A stretch of 46,403 nt of DNA from the NCBI GenBank assembly GCA_947474365.1, contig CANJIU010000082.1:1-46403 (forward strand). The letters run 5' to 3'. Made by a program: the position numbers and the translations under genes. The notes beneath the pieces were generated by a model. It was not told the DNA's origin and made no database searches. It saw only the letters and a list, made by a program, of their open reading frames with translations. Shown in pieces: positions 1-7,823 of this stretch. How positions within the stretch are numbered: position 1 is the stretch's first letter; each line of letters starts with the position of its first letter. Source of the DNA: Opitutia bacterium (lineage in GTDB: Bacteria; Verrucomicrobiota; Verrucomicrobiia; Opitutales; Opitutaceae).

Positions 1-82
1 GTTTCGCTCCGATCAATTTACGAACCATCGTCATGTTTTCGGGTTGGGCCAGCCGTTGCTTGATGGGAATTGTAAGCTTCAT
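1..82 (-). CDS. Possible 5' end of a gene leaving the window
   Basis: Read on the minus strand, an ATG at 82-80 opens a frame (MKLTIPIKQRLAQPENMTMV...) that stays open for 27 codons to the window edge. A purine-rich AGGG lies directly upstream, too close to the start to be an ideal ribosome site. The stretch is too short to assign a family. It could equally be a chance open frame. Confidence 0.25.
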   Translation of the reverse strand, partial: MKLTIPIKQRLAQPENMTMVRKLIGAK

Positions 83-478
83 CCCTGTTGGCTTAGCCGA
101 GCTCGCACCGAAAGTCCCGTCATTTCTTGTGGGCCATGCGCAGGGCTAGGTCACAAAGACGGGGGGGCGCTCGCGATGCGGGTTTACGTCCATCACCGCC
201 AAGAGCACAGCTTTGCGGCGATCAAGAATGTCCTGCTTTGATCGCGTGTGGACGACTGCGTCTGGATGTTACATCTCGGGCTGAGTCTAACCGAGTTTCG
301 GCTCCGAACGTTGGCTGGATCCTTCCTGGTTCCCTCTCTTTCGTTGCCGACCAGTTAGAATCTGAAGAAGCAAAGCCTGCTCTTTGATCGCAATATTCTG
401 CATCTTCAATTGTGCATTGGATGCATGATAGCTTGCCTGTCTGACTGAGCCGCACGCGGGCAGTGCTTTGGACAGTGC
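83..478. other. Gene-free stretch, nothing recognised
   Basis: Several overlapping open frames of 65-86 codons exist here on both strands. None has a recognisable domain, signal peptide or plausible start. No strong hairpin or tandem repeat was seen. It lies downstream of the PEP-CTERM gene and probably holds that gene's 3' untranslated region. Confidence 0.4.
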
Positions 479-1171
479 TCAGGCCTTGCGGCGGCGGATT
501 GCCACACGCACGGCCGCAAGTCCGAAAACGATCAGTGCATAGGTTTCCGGCTCGGGAATCACTTGGCCGTCGGTAACCAACAGGTTGTCGAAGATTCCGA
601 TGAAGTCGCCGCCCGTGGTCAGCCCGAAGACGCTGGAGCCGGCTGCGTAGTTTGCGTCGAAGAATGATTCCTCGTAGGTGTTGATTCCGTCCACGATTCG
701 AATGGTGGTCATGCGCGAGGTCGCATTGATCGCAACGCTCATTCCGATGAGGCTCAACGAGGGGGTGAACCCCATGTCCACGTTGGAGTGTCCACCGGGG
801 CCGTCGATCCGGAACGCACCGGAGGGGTACCCGGGATGAAATATGTAGTTGTTGTCACCCACGCGCAGGCCGACGTTGATTTGCCCGGGACTGCCTTGAA
901 TGGTGGTGTCGAAGCTCACGACCACGTTGCCCATGAACGTGCCGAAATCCAGGCTACTCTGCGATCCAGGCGGCGTAAGCAACGCCTGCCTGGATTGAAC
1001 GACGGCGTTCGAGATGCCGCCATTGGAGAATCTGTAGATTGAGAGAGTTTCTGTTAAGCTTGTCGTGTCCGTGTCGAAGCTCTGCTGATACAGTACCGCG
1101 GCTGCGCCCGTCTGTGCCGAGATGGCCGTGGCGACTGCAAGCGCCAATTTACCCCAAGGGAAGTGTTTCAT
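479..1171 (-). CDS. PEP-CTERM sorting domain protein
   Basis: A 230-residue exported protein. The start is placed at the ATG at 1171 because it gives a clean signal peptide (MKHFPWGKLALAVATAISAQ..., cleavage near the GAAA at about residue 23-25) and has a GGGGAA ribosome site upstream. An upstream in-frame extension would only add a charged, non-signal segment. The C-terminus has the classic tripartite sorting signal: IPEPETYA, a hydrophobic helix (LIVFGLAAVRVAI) and a basic tail RRRKA. In known systems exosortase cleaves at this motif and the protein goes to the surface or extracellular matrix. The middle is Gly/Ser/Asp-rich and beta-rich, possibly a lectin-like sandwich, but no family could be named. 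No exosortase gene is in the window. A 435-bp gap with repeats separates it from the sigma-factor operon upstream. Confidence 0.88.
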   Translation of the reverse strand: MKHFPWGKLALAVATAISAQTGAAAVLYQQSFDTDTTSLTETLSIYRFSNGGISNAVVQSRQALLTPPGSQSSLDFGTFMGNVVVSFDTTIQGSPGQINVGLRVGDNNYIFHPGYPSGAFRIDGPGGHSNVDMGFTPSLSLIGMSVAINATSRMTTIRIVDGINTYEESFFDANYAAGSSVFGLTTGGDFIGIFDNLLVTDGQVIPEPETYALIVFGLAAVRVAIRRRKA

Positions 1172-1270
1172 ATCGAGATTCCCCGATGCCCAGAATCGGT
1201 CATTTTTTCCCAACCGCAACACGGGGTCACGAGGAGGTTTGTCGCGGCCAACGCAGCTCGTCAAGCCAAG

Positions 1271-1349
1271 CCGTCGGTGTTCGGGAAGGCCTTCCAGCGG
1301 GGAAGCGCGGCGAGCCCATCAGTGTCCGGAAAAGCACTACAGGGCGGAT
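1271..1349. repeat. Imperfect 45-bp tandem duplication
   Basis: A segment at 1271-1304 beginning CCGTCGGTGTTCGGGAAGGC recurs at 1316-1349 as CCATCAGTGTCCGGAAAAGC, offset by 45 bp. About three quarters of the bases match by eye. It lies between the PEP-CTERM start and the long dispersed repeat. The 45-bp offset keeps the reading frame, so one minus-strand frame shows a repeated peptide (AFPDTDGLA / AFPNTDGLA), but that frame has no credible start or domain. Confidence 0.5.
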
Positions 1350-1364
1350 TCCAGAGAGGCGATC

Positions 1365-1597
1365 CGATAGGGTCAGGCGGAAACAGGTTCGCTCGCGGTC
1401 CACCGCGCCGAACGCAACCGAATGGAAGATCCGTGCGCAGAAGGTCCGTGCGTCCGCCCGACCGCGCCGGCAATTGGGCGCACCTGATCGCTCGATCGCC
1501 GAACATCGCACGAAGGGCAGCCCGGACGCTGCTCGCGTCAGCGTCGCTCGATCGGAATGAATGCCACCATGCTCCCGCCTGACCCTCTGGAATCTTG
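1365..1597. repeat. Long direct repeat, copy 1
   Basis: This 233-bp stretch aligns with 5701-5922 in the same orientation. Shared blocks include AACAGGTTCGCTCGC, CGCGCCGGCAATTGGGCGCA, CGCGTCAGCGTCGCTCG and CTCTGGAATCTTG. The copies differ by scattered substitutions and about 11 bp of indels, roughly 80% identical by eye. It ends 10 bp from the stop codon of the sigma-factor gene. Open frames inside it on the minus strand look like chance coding. Origin unknown: it may be a dispersed intergenic repeat family of this lineage. Confidence 0.85.
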
Positions 1598-1606
1598 CAT
1601 GAGCGG

Positions 1607-2188
1607 TTAATTGACTTGGCTGGGCGTCCCGCGAATCTCGCGGAAAAGCCAGGCGCGGGCGTAGGCCCAGTCGCGTTTCGCCGTACCCGACGAAATCCCG
1701 AGTGCTTCCGCCGCTTGCTCGAGCGTGAGTCCGACAAAGTAACGCAGCTTGACCAGTTCGGCCTTGCGCGCGTCCTTCGCGGCGAGACGATCGAGCGCAT
1801 CGTGCACGGCGAGCAATTCGTCCTCCTTGCCGGAAGGCGCGGCGATTTCGGCGGCACCCATGGCGTCGGCATCGACGCGGGCAAGCCCGCCACCATGGCG
1901 GATCGCGAGTTTGCGGCGCGCCTGGTCGATCAGAATGCGGCGCATGGCCTCCGCGGCGGCGCCGAAAAAGTGGCCGCGACCGCGCCAGGCCGGTTGATCC
2001 GGACCAGCCAACCGGAGCCACGCCTCATGCACGAGTGCGGTCGCCTGAAGCGTCTGACCGGGACGCTCGCGTGCGAGTTTGCTCGCAGCGAGCTTACGCA
2101 GTTCGTGATACACGAGTGGCAGCAACCGCTCCGCCACGTGTGGCTCACCGTTCTGGGCGGCGGCGAGAACTTGGGTGAGGTCGTTCAT
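1607..2188 (-). CDS. ECF-family RNA polymerase sigma factor
   Basis: A 193-residue protein of the ECF sigma type (PF07638-like) common in Planctomycetes and Verrucomicrobia. Region 2 covers about residues 20-95 and includes the TLQATALVHEAWLRL helix and FFGAAAEAMRRILID. Region 4 covers about 135-190, with a helix-turn-helix at LTLEQAAEALGISSGTAKRDW. The family recruits RNA polymerase to a small promoter set. The start at 2188 overlaps the stop of the glycosyltransferase gene as ATGA, implying translational coupling, so it should be made together with the kinase and glycosyltransferase. No anti-sigma factor is next to it. In this sigma class a co-encoded Ser/Thr kinase often serves as the signalling partner, so control by the kinase in this operon is a reasonable inference. 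Confidence 0.93.
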   Translation of the reverse strand: MNDLTQVLAAAQNGEPHVAERLLPLVYHELRKLAASKLARERPGQTLQATALVHEAWLRLAGPDQPAWRGRGHFFGAAAEAMRRILIDQARRKLAIRHGGGLARVDADAMGAAEIAAPSGKEDELLAVHDALDRLAAKDARKAELVKLRYFVGLTLEQAAEALGISSGTAKRDWAYARAWLFREIRGTPSQVN

Positions 2189-3471
2189 GGCTTCGGGTCC
2201 GCGACGATGCGTTTCCGAGTGGTGAACGCCTGTTCGATCAATTCGGCGGCACGTGCCGCTCCTTGGAGGGGGCGAAGTTCGGCGGCGCATGCGCCCGCCC
2301 GCTCGGCGAACGACGGCGTGCGCAACACCTGCTCGACCGCATGGCGCAGCGAGGCGGCGTCGAGTCGTCCGACCGGCACCGCGCGCCCCACGCCCAGGTG
2401 CACAATCCGCATGGCGTTTCCCGGTTGATCGTTGGTGATCGGGATAGCCACCAACGGCACGCCGGCGCTCAGGGCTTCGAGCGCCGTGTTCAGACCGCCG
2501 TGAGTTATGGCGAGGGATGCTCGTTTGAGGAGCGCGCGCTGCGGTGCGTAATCGACGAACAACGCACCGGCCCTTTGCGGTGTGGATGCGCCGGCACCGG
2601 GCCGGCCGAACGAGACGACAAGCTGCGCGTTGAGACCGGCGCACGCCCCGACAATCGTCTCGTAGATGGACATCACGCGGTTCTGGAGCGTCCCCAGCGA
2701 CGCGTAGATCAGCGGACGCCCGTCGAGCGCGTCCCACGGAAACGGGTGCTCTCCGGCGGACGGCTCATCGATCCACGGGCCGGTGTAGTGAAAGTGATCC
2801 GGCAGGTGGCGGCGCGGGAAATCGAAGAAGGCTGGCTGTTGAGCCACCTGCACAAGACTGGGGCGCAGTTCATTGATGTAGGTGTAGGTCATCGGCCGGA
2901 GCCAGTGCCTAAGGCGATACGGCCCAAGTTCGCGGAGCACGCCGAGCCCGCACATGTTTCCCGCGAACTGGCCGAGGAAATTTCGCACGTGAAACCCCAA
3001 CCCGCTCCGGCGCCGCCACGGAAAATACGGCGGCGGCACGCCCGACTCGATGTGCAGCGCCAGGGCGCTGCACGCGACGGCCAGCGGCAAATGAATCACT
3101 TCGCAGACACTTTCCGCGCCGATGCAAATCTGATCCATGATGAGGCCGTCAAAGCCGCGGTGCTGCGCGAGGGCGGGCAGATCGCGGAGAATACCGCGGG
3201 TCAATCCCGCGATGGTGCGGGCCGCGGCAGCGGTGGCCCGCAAGCCGGTGAGCGCTCCGGCCCGCGCGGCGTACTCGTCCCACACGCCGGGCCCAAATTC
3301 CCGCGTCGCAATCGGAGCAAAATCGAAACCCGCCTGCTGCACTCTGGCGGCGGCCACGGGCGGCGAGAGCACGGTCACACGGTGCCCGCGCCGCTCGAGT
3401 GCCCGCGCGAGAACGAACAGCGGATTGAGGTGCCCGATATAGGCAGGAGCAAACAGGGCGTAGTGCGGCAT
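2185..3471 (-). CDS. GT1-family (MGT/CrtX-like) glycosyltransferase
   Basis: A 428-residue GT-B fold enzyme. The N-terminal acceptor domain starts PHYALFAPAYIGHLNPLFVL, with the family's GHLNP motif and candidate catalytic base His14, and has FDGLIMDQ near residue 110. The C-terminal nucleotide-sugar domain has the GT1 signature ITHGGLNTALEALSAGVPLV followed by DQPGNA. The overall look is closest to macrolide glycosyltransferases and zeaxanthin glucosyltransferase (CrtX), which transfer glucose from UDP-glucose to lipophilic acceptors. No signal peptide is present, so it is cytosolic. The acceptor cannot be read from sequence, and no carotenoid or polyketide genes are nearby. It lies 20 bp downstream of the kinase and shares an ATGA overlap with the sigma factor. 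A biosynthetic enzyme inside a regulatory operon is unusual. Confidence 0.88.
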   Translation of the reverse strand: MPHYALFAPAYIGHLNPLFVLARALERRGHRVTVLSPPVAAARVQQAGFDFAPIATREFGPGVWDEYAARAGALTGLRATAAAARTIAGLTRGILRDLPALAQHRGFDGLIMDQICIGAESVCEVIHLPLAVACSALALHIESGVPPPYFPWRRRSGLGFHVRNFLGQFAGNMCGLGVLRELGPYRLRHWLRPMTYTYINELRPSLVQVAQQPAFFDFPRRHLPDHFHYTGPWIDEPSAGEHPFPWDALDGRPLIYASLGTLQNRVMSIYETIVGACAGLNAQLVVSFGRPGAGASTPQRAGALFVDYAPQRALLKRASLAITHGGLNTALEALSAGVPLVAIPITNDQPGNAMRIVHLGVGRAVPVGRLDAASLRHAVEQVLRTPSFAERAGACAAELRPLQGAARAAELIEQAFTTRKRIVADPKP

Positions 3472-3491
3472 GAGCGGATCGAATCTCCGGT

Positions 3492-5552
3492 CTATTTTCG
3501 TGTCGATATACCAGGGATCACCGACTCGGCTTCGATCGCGCGTCCCTGTTTTTGCAGGGTGGAGACAAGCATGGATCGTGCGGTGCGTTCGACCTTGGCA
3601 TCCATGTTCGTTTCGTTCGTTGCGAGCTCCAACGCGGTGCGGAAATGGACTTCGGCCGCATCGAGCTTTCCCTGAGCATGGAGACCCGCCCCGAGAACGA
3701 GGTGGGCTGCACTGAAATACCTCTGCTTGGAGCGAGGAAGTTTTTGCAGCACCACGACCGCTTCGTTTGCCAGGTCTGTCGCTTCGCTGAAACGACCTTG
3801 TGTGAGCCGGACCGTCGAAAGGATCACGTTGGCGCCAGCCACATCCTCGTGCTGGGGCCCGAACGTCTTTTTATTTATCTCGAGCGATGCGAGCGCCAGC
3901 GCCTCCGCCTTCACAAAGTCACCGAGGTCAAGGTAAACGGCGCCTAACACGCCCCGCACGGTTCCGTCGATCTCAGGGCTGTCCGAAAGTTCCTTGTCCA
4001 ATCGCTCGACGGTTTTATCGACGATCTCGCGGAGCAGCGTTTTGTCCCGCTCGAGTGCCGCACTCGATCCGAGCCCGAGCAGCATGCGCGAAAGGAATGC
4101 AAATGCCTGCTCGCTCCGCATCGCTTCGAGCAGAGCCTTCTTTTCGTTGGCCTGAGCCTGCCGGCGTTGCTCCGTTTCCGCTCGACGCGCGACTTCCGCC
4201 TGCACGCGCAATCGGCTTTGCTCGGCTTCCGCCGCGACGGCCCGTTCACGCGCGGCTTTTTCCAGAACCAACGACCAGGTGGCGACCGCCAGGCCGATGA
4301 TGATTGCCGCCGCAATCCCCCCGGTGGCGGCGAAGGCAAGCCGATGACGGCGCGCGAATTTTTGCAGTAGATAACCGGCGCTGGGGGGTCGCGCGATTAC
4401 GGGTTCGTCATGCAGGTGCCGCAGCACGTCGGAGGCGAGGCTGTTTGCCGTTTCGTAACGGCGGGTGCGATCCTTCTCGAGGGCCTTCATCACGATCCAA
4501 TCAAGATCGCCGCTGAGGAGCGTCGGGAGCTGTGCGGGCAAAATGCCGCGCAGCGTCGCGACCGTGGCGCGTTCGAGATCAGTCAGCGTGGAGAGGCGGG
4601 TCGAGGGCCGCGGCGGATCGACCTCGCGGATGATGCGGCGGATTTCGTCGAGCCCGGCTGCGACAAGTGTCTTTGGGTCGAACGGTGGCCGGCCCGTGAG
4701 CAACTCGTAGAGCAGCACGCCGAGCGAATAGATGTCTGAGCGCGTATCGATATCGAGCCCGCTCATCTCCGCCTGCTCAGGACTCATGTAGGCCGGCGTG
4801 CCGATGAACTGATCGAAGGCGGTGAACAGTGTGGAATCCGTGAGCCGGCCCTCCGTCGCCATCGCGATGCCAAAATCGATCACCTTCGGAACCGGCGTTC
4901 CATCATGAAGCGTTACGAGAATGTTCGAGGGCTTCAGGTCACGGTGGATGATCCCCTTCTGGTGCGCGTGCTGCACCGCGTGGCAGACCTGCGTGAAGAG
5001 TTCGAGCCGTTTGGCGGTTGAAAGATTTTGTTCGTCACAGAATTTTGTGATCGGAATGCCGCGGACGAGTTCCATCACGAAGTACGGCCGGCCGATCTCG
5101 GTGGCGCCGCCATCGAACACCCGCGCAATGTTCGCGTGATCCATCAGCGCGAGGGCCTGCCGCTCCGCCTCAAACCGTGCGACGACCTCCTTCGTGTCCA
5201 TCCCGAGCTTAATGACTTTGAGCGCGACCCGGCGGCGGACGGGCTCCTCCTGCTCGGCCATGTATACGATGCCGCAGCCGCCCTCGCCGATCTTCTGGAG
5301 CAGCTTGAAGCGGCCGATTACATCACCGGGCTTCTCGTAGTGCTGCAACGTGGGTTGTGCCCCGTCGGCTGCCAATGTAGCCATGAAATCAGGCGAGGCC
5401 TCGTGGGCGCACAGGAGTGCGTCAACATCGGCGCGGAGTGCGGCGTTGCCCGCGCAGGCTCCATCGAGGTAGGCCTTCCGCTCGTGGGCGGGCAGCGCCA
5501 GGGCGTGGTTGAAAATCGTTTCCTCGGATTGAGGCGACGGGATTGGGGGCAT
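3492..5552 (-). CDS. Transmembrane Ser/Thr protein kinase with TPRs
   Basis: A 686-residue protein. An N-terminal helical segment (1-75) precedes a complete Hanks-type kinase domain (about 80-380): glycine loop GEGGCGIV near 89-96, ATP lysine in ALKVIK (Lys112), catalytic loop HRDLKPSN (203-210), DFG (226-228) and GTPAYMSPEQ (251-260). All key residues are intact, so it should be active. A single membrane helix (about 405-430) is followed by a charged coiled coil (430-475) rich in Ala, Glu and Arg, then TPR-like helices to the end. Many relatives have a longer TPR tail; this one stops after few repeats at PGISTRK, so it may be shortened. It is the first gene of the kinase, glycosyltransferase, sigma-factor operon. 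Inference: it senses an envelope signal and acts on the co-encoded sigma factor. Confidence 0.95.
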   Translation of the reverse strand: MPPIPSPQSEETIFNHALALPAHERKAYLDGACAGNAALRADVDALLCAHEASPDFMATLAADGAQPTLQHYEKPGDVIGRFKLLQKIGEGGCGIVYMAEQEEPVRRRVALKVIKLGMDTKEVVARFEAERQALALMDHANIARVFDGGATEIGRPYFVMELVRGIPITKFCDEQNLSTAKRLELFTQVCHAVQHAHQKGIIHRDLKPSNILVTLHDGTPVPKVIDFGIAMATEGRLTDSTLFTAFDQFIGTPAYMSPEQAEMSGLDIDTRSDIYSLGVLLYELLTGRPPFDPKTLVAAGLDEIRRIIREVDPPRPSTRLSTLTDLERATVATLRGILPAQLPTLLSGDLDWIVMKALEKDRTRRYETANSLASDVLRHLHDEPVIARPPSAGYLLQKFARRHRLAFAATGGIAAAIIIGLAVATWSLVLEKAARERAVAAEAEQSRLRVQAEVARRAETEQRRQAQANEKKALLEAMRSEQAFAFLSRMLLGLGSSAALERDKTLLREIVDKTVERLDKELSDSPEIDGTVRGVLGAVYLDLGDFVKAEALALASLEINKKTFGPQHEDVAGANVILSTVRLTQGRFSEATDLANEAVVVLQKLPRSKQRYFSAAHLVLGAGLHAQGKLDAAEVHFRTALELATNETNMDAKVERTARSMLVSTLQKQGRAIEAESVIPGISTRK

Positions 5553-5700
5553 GGGGCGGAGGCGTCTTCGGTTGCCCCACAGTGCGGGGTTTTCCGAAAA
5601 AGCAGATCATGAATGGGTGATTTATTCGCCGCGGTCGAACCCAACGGTTGCCTTTGCGCGGGAGGCCGAAGGGCTGGGGAAGCCGAGGGGTACGACAATT

Positions 5701-5922
5701 CGATAGGCTCGGGCGGGCCGGAACAGGTTCGCTCGCTGTCCACCTCACTGAAGGCAACTGAATGGACGATCCGTAGGTCCGCCCCACCGCGCCGGCAATT
5801 GGGCGCACCGGATCGCTGGATCGCCGAACATCTCACGAAGGGCAACCCACACGCTGGCCGCGTCAGCGTCGCTCGCTCGAAATGAAGGCTACCCTGTTCC
5901 CGCCTGGCACTCTGGAATCTTG
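5701..5922. repeat. Long direct repeat, copy 2
   Basis: This 222-bp copy of the element at 1365-1597 is in the same orientation. It starts 148 bp upstream of the kinase start, so the kinase promoter lies in or just downstream of it on the minus strand. With copy 1 it exactly brackets the kinase, glycosyltransferase and sigma-factor operon (about 4.1 kb between copies). Confidence 0.85.
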
Positions 5923-5971
5923 TCGGGAATCTTCTTTTTGCTAACCGACCATTTTTGCTGACCGGCCGTGA

Positions 5972-6715
5972 CTAATTGACCACGCCCGTCGCGCCCAAAA
6001 AAATCAAATTTTTGCCGCCCTCCGCGGTGATGACCACACTCGTCATTTCTTTCTCAGGGTTTGGACGAGTAGAGTAAGTGGTGATGTAATGATTTCCGGC
6101 CTCCCTCACCGCCATGGTTTTCCCCCACTTAGCCACATCCTCCCAAACGTATGACCAATCAACATTCTGCTCCGTAAGTTTTTTACCGTAATCGTTGACG
6201 GAGGTAATGCGCACGTCGGAAGACCCGTCTCCATAGTGGAGAGTAATTTTTATTGGAGAAGGTCCTTCTGCGCTGCTTAAATGCACAAAGAAGGCTTGGA
6301 AGCGGCTGGGGATCAGCGGAATCGTCAACGATTTATTCGTCGGGATCCGGGCAACCTGCGGGCTGACGTGGTCATTATTGTTGTAATTCAATACAATCTC
6401 CGGGTGGTGTTCTGTCGCAGGGAAAACCCCATTATCCGGAAGGGCTTTCGCATACGTGCCACCAATGAACTTCGCCGCCGATTCTGTCGCGAAGCCGTTA
6501 TTTCCGGGTGGTTTACCGTCAATCCCCAAATCCCATTTAACAATTTCATCTCCCTTTAATGTAATTACAGCGCGCCCCGTCAGTAATGGGCGCACATCAA
6601 TTTGAACGACGCGAGGCGCTTTGCGGTGCGATCCTTGCGAGCCACAGCCGGATAGAGCCAAGATCAAACTGGCGAAAGCGAATAGAAGGTAACTACGACC
6701 GCGCAAAAATTGCAT
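5972..6715 (-). CDS. Putative lipoprotein of unknown function
   Basis: A 247-residue protein. The ATG at 6715 is chosen because it starts a lipoprotein signal (MQFLRGRSYLLFAFASLILALSGC) with lipobox LSGC and lipidated Cys24, and has AGGTG upstream. The mature part is hydrophilic and probably beta-rich; I recognise no domain. Segments such as ITLHYGDGSSDVRITSVNDY and the closing GGKNLIFLGATGV suggest a beta-sandwich. The gene is visibly richer in A/T than the genes around it, with runs such as TTTTTTACCGTAATCG, and codon choice differs accordingly, so recent acquisition is possible. It sits between the repeat-bracketed operon and a repeat-rich gene-free region and has no obvious partner. Confidence 0.75.
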   Translation of the reverse strand: MQFLRGRSYLLFAFASLILALSGCGSQGSHRKAPRVVQIDVRPLLTGRAVITLKGDEIVKWDLGIDGKPPGNNGFATESAAKFIGGTYAKALPDNGVFPATEHHPEIVLNYNNNDHVSPQVARIPTNKSLTIPLIPSRFQAFFVHLSSAEGPSPIKITLHYGDGSSDVRITSVNDYGKKLTEQNVDWSYVWEDVAKWGKTMAVREAGNHYITTYSTRPNPEKEMTSVVITAEGGKNLIFLGATGVVN

Positions 6716-7040
6716 AGAGGCACCTATTTGATGATTGGAAGGAAACTGGATTTTCAGGGAGAGTGGATCCGGGAACAATCGAAAATGGTCAGGTTGCGTA
6801 GAGCGATATTTCAAGCGAGCAGCCCGAAGCTCGCTTTCACCGGCCCTCTCGGCGCACCTGCCACCGATCGCAATTTCGCCACGTTGCTTCCGGGCCATCT
6901 CGAGCGAAATCACCAGCAGAAAGCGTTGAAATCACCTTACTCAACCTGACCCGTTCGGGCCGTTTCAGTGTGAACGATAGATCGAGCGCCGCGATTCCCC
7001 GCCCGTTCACCCATCGATCGCCGCGGGCGTGGCGGGTTTG

Positions 7041-7128
7041 TTGCTGTCCGCTTGCTGTCCGGTTGCTGGCGGCTCCCTGCATCCTTGCTGTCGGCTTGCT
7101 GCGGGCTTGCTGGGTTGTTGCTGTCCGC
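7041..7128. repeat. Minisatellite A, 11-bp period, eight units
   Basis: Eight consecutive 11-bp units with consensus TTGCTGTCSGC: TTGCTGTCCGC, TTGCTGTCCGG, TTGCTGGCGGC, TCCCTGCATCC (degenerate), TTGCTGTCGGC, TTGCTGCGGGC, TTGCTGGGTTG, TTGCTGTCCGC. The period is exact across 88 bp. An 11-bp unit shifts reading frame, which argues against coding. Confidence 0.9.
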
Positions 7129-7131
7129 TAC

Positions 7132-7206
7132 CTGCTGACAGGCAGCTGACCGGCAACTGCCAGGCAGCAGCCTTGCTGGAGACCCTCCGGCCTTACCGTG
7201 CCGGAG
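7132..7206. repeat. Two adjacent hairpins between the minisatellites
   Basis: CTGCTG (7132-7137) pairs with CAGCAG (7165-7170), with GGCAG/CTGCC pairing inside. Then CTCCGGC (7185-7191) pairs with GCCGGAG (7200-7206) around an 8-base loop. Neither is followed by a convincing T-tract. Role unknown. Confidence 0.5.
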
Positions 7207-7268
7207 CGGCGCATCGATCGGGCCTTGCCCACTCTTAAATGGGGTCCAATCACCGGGACCACGCAGGG

Positions 7269-7345
7269 GGTTTTCCTCAGGATCCTTCTCGGATCCTTCT
7301 CAGATCCTTCTCGAAACCTATACGGATCCTTCTCGCATCCTTCTC
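7269..7345. repeat. Minisatellite B, 11-bp period, seven units
   Basis: Seven 11-bp units with consensus GGATCCTTCTC. Perfect copies lie at 7280-7290, 7291-7301 and 7324-7334. One-base variants lie at 7302-7312 (AGATCCTTCTC) and 7335-7345 (GCATCCTTCTC). Degenerate units lie at 7269-7279 and 7313-7323. The sequence is unrelated to minisatellite A, 140 bp away, but has the same period. Confidence 0.9.
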
Positions 7346-7638
7346 GGCCGGACGTTTCCGGGAGCACCCGAGAGGTCAATGAGACGGCTCCCACCAAAGG
7401 GAACAGTTCCGCGCGCCGGGCGGGACGAACCCCGCCCCGAACGGCGGCGTTGGCCCTCGCGTCGAGGAACGGCGGGAGGCCGCCCGGTGTCTGACAGTGG
7501 CGTGGCATGATTTTCCTTTCGCTTGGGTCGGCACCTGTTCCCAGCGCAGGGAACCGCAGGCCGTGAACCAACGGCGACGGAAACGGGCGACGCGAGCGGC
7601 GAAACGTCGGGGCGTATCTTAGTTTTTGGATACTAGGG

Positions 7639-7784
7639 ACGCGACGCCCCCGTCGCGTGATTCGAAACCGCCAGCAACGAGAGCGTGGCGGCTCCAGCAA
7701 ACGTGCGCTTGTGCGCACTGGCATGTTCCGTCGGTCCAAAAGCCGGATGCGCGCGGATTGAGCGCGGCCAAAAAAAGGCCGCGC
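7639..7784. repeat. Cluster of REP-like GC-rich hairpins
   Basis: ACGCGACG/CGTCGCGT (7639-7646 and 7651-7658, loop CCCC), GTGCGC/GCGCAC (7703-7708 and 7713-7718, loop TTGT) and GCGCGGCC/GGCCGCGC (7762-7769 and 7777-7784, seven-A loop). All are perfect stems within 150 bp. They resemble repetitive extragenic palindromes more than terminators, because none has a clear T-tract. Confidence 0.6.
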
Positions 7785-7823
7785 CGTTTGTGATCCGCGG
7801 TGCACGTTGCCTTCAGCCAGTCC

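Noticed and set aside
1227..2021. Minus-strand frames across repeat copy 1
   Set aside because: They resemble a frame in repeat copy 2 (FVRCSAI, GAPNCRRG), but only because the DNA repeats. Indels between copies break the frame and no domain is seen.
2263..3675. 470-codon plus-strand frame over the glycosyltransferase
   Set aside because: It is antisense, spans the glycosyltransferase/kinase boundary and has no domain.
7041..7345. CRISPR array
   Set aside because: Units are 11 bp, directly adjacent and without spacers; no cas gene is present.
7128..7805. 225-codon minus-strand frame in the repeat island
   Set aside because: It is Arg/Pro rich and runs through minisatellite B, whose 11-bp unit breaks frame periodicity. 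It has no start or ribosome site.
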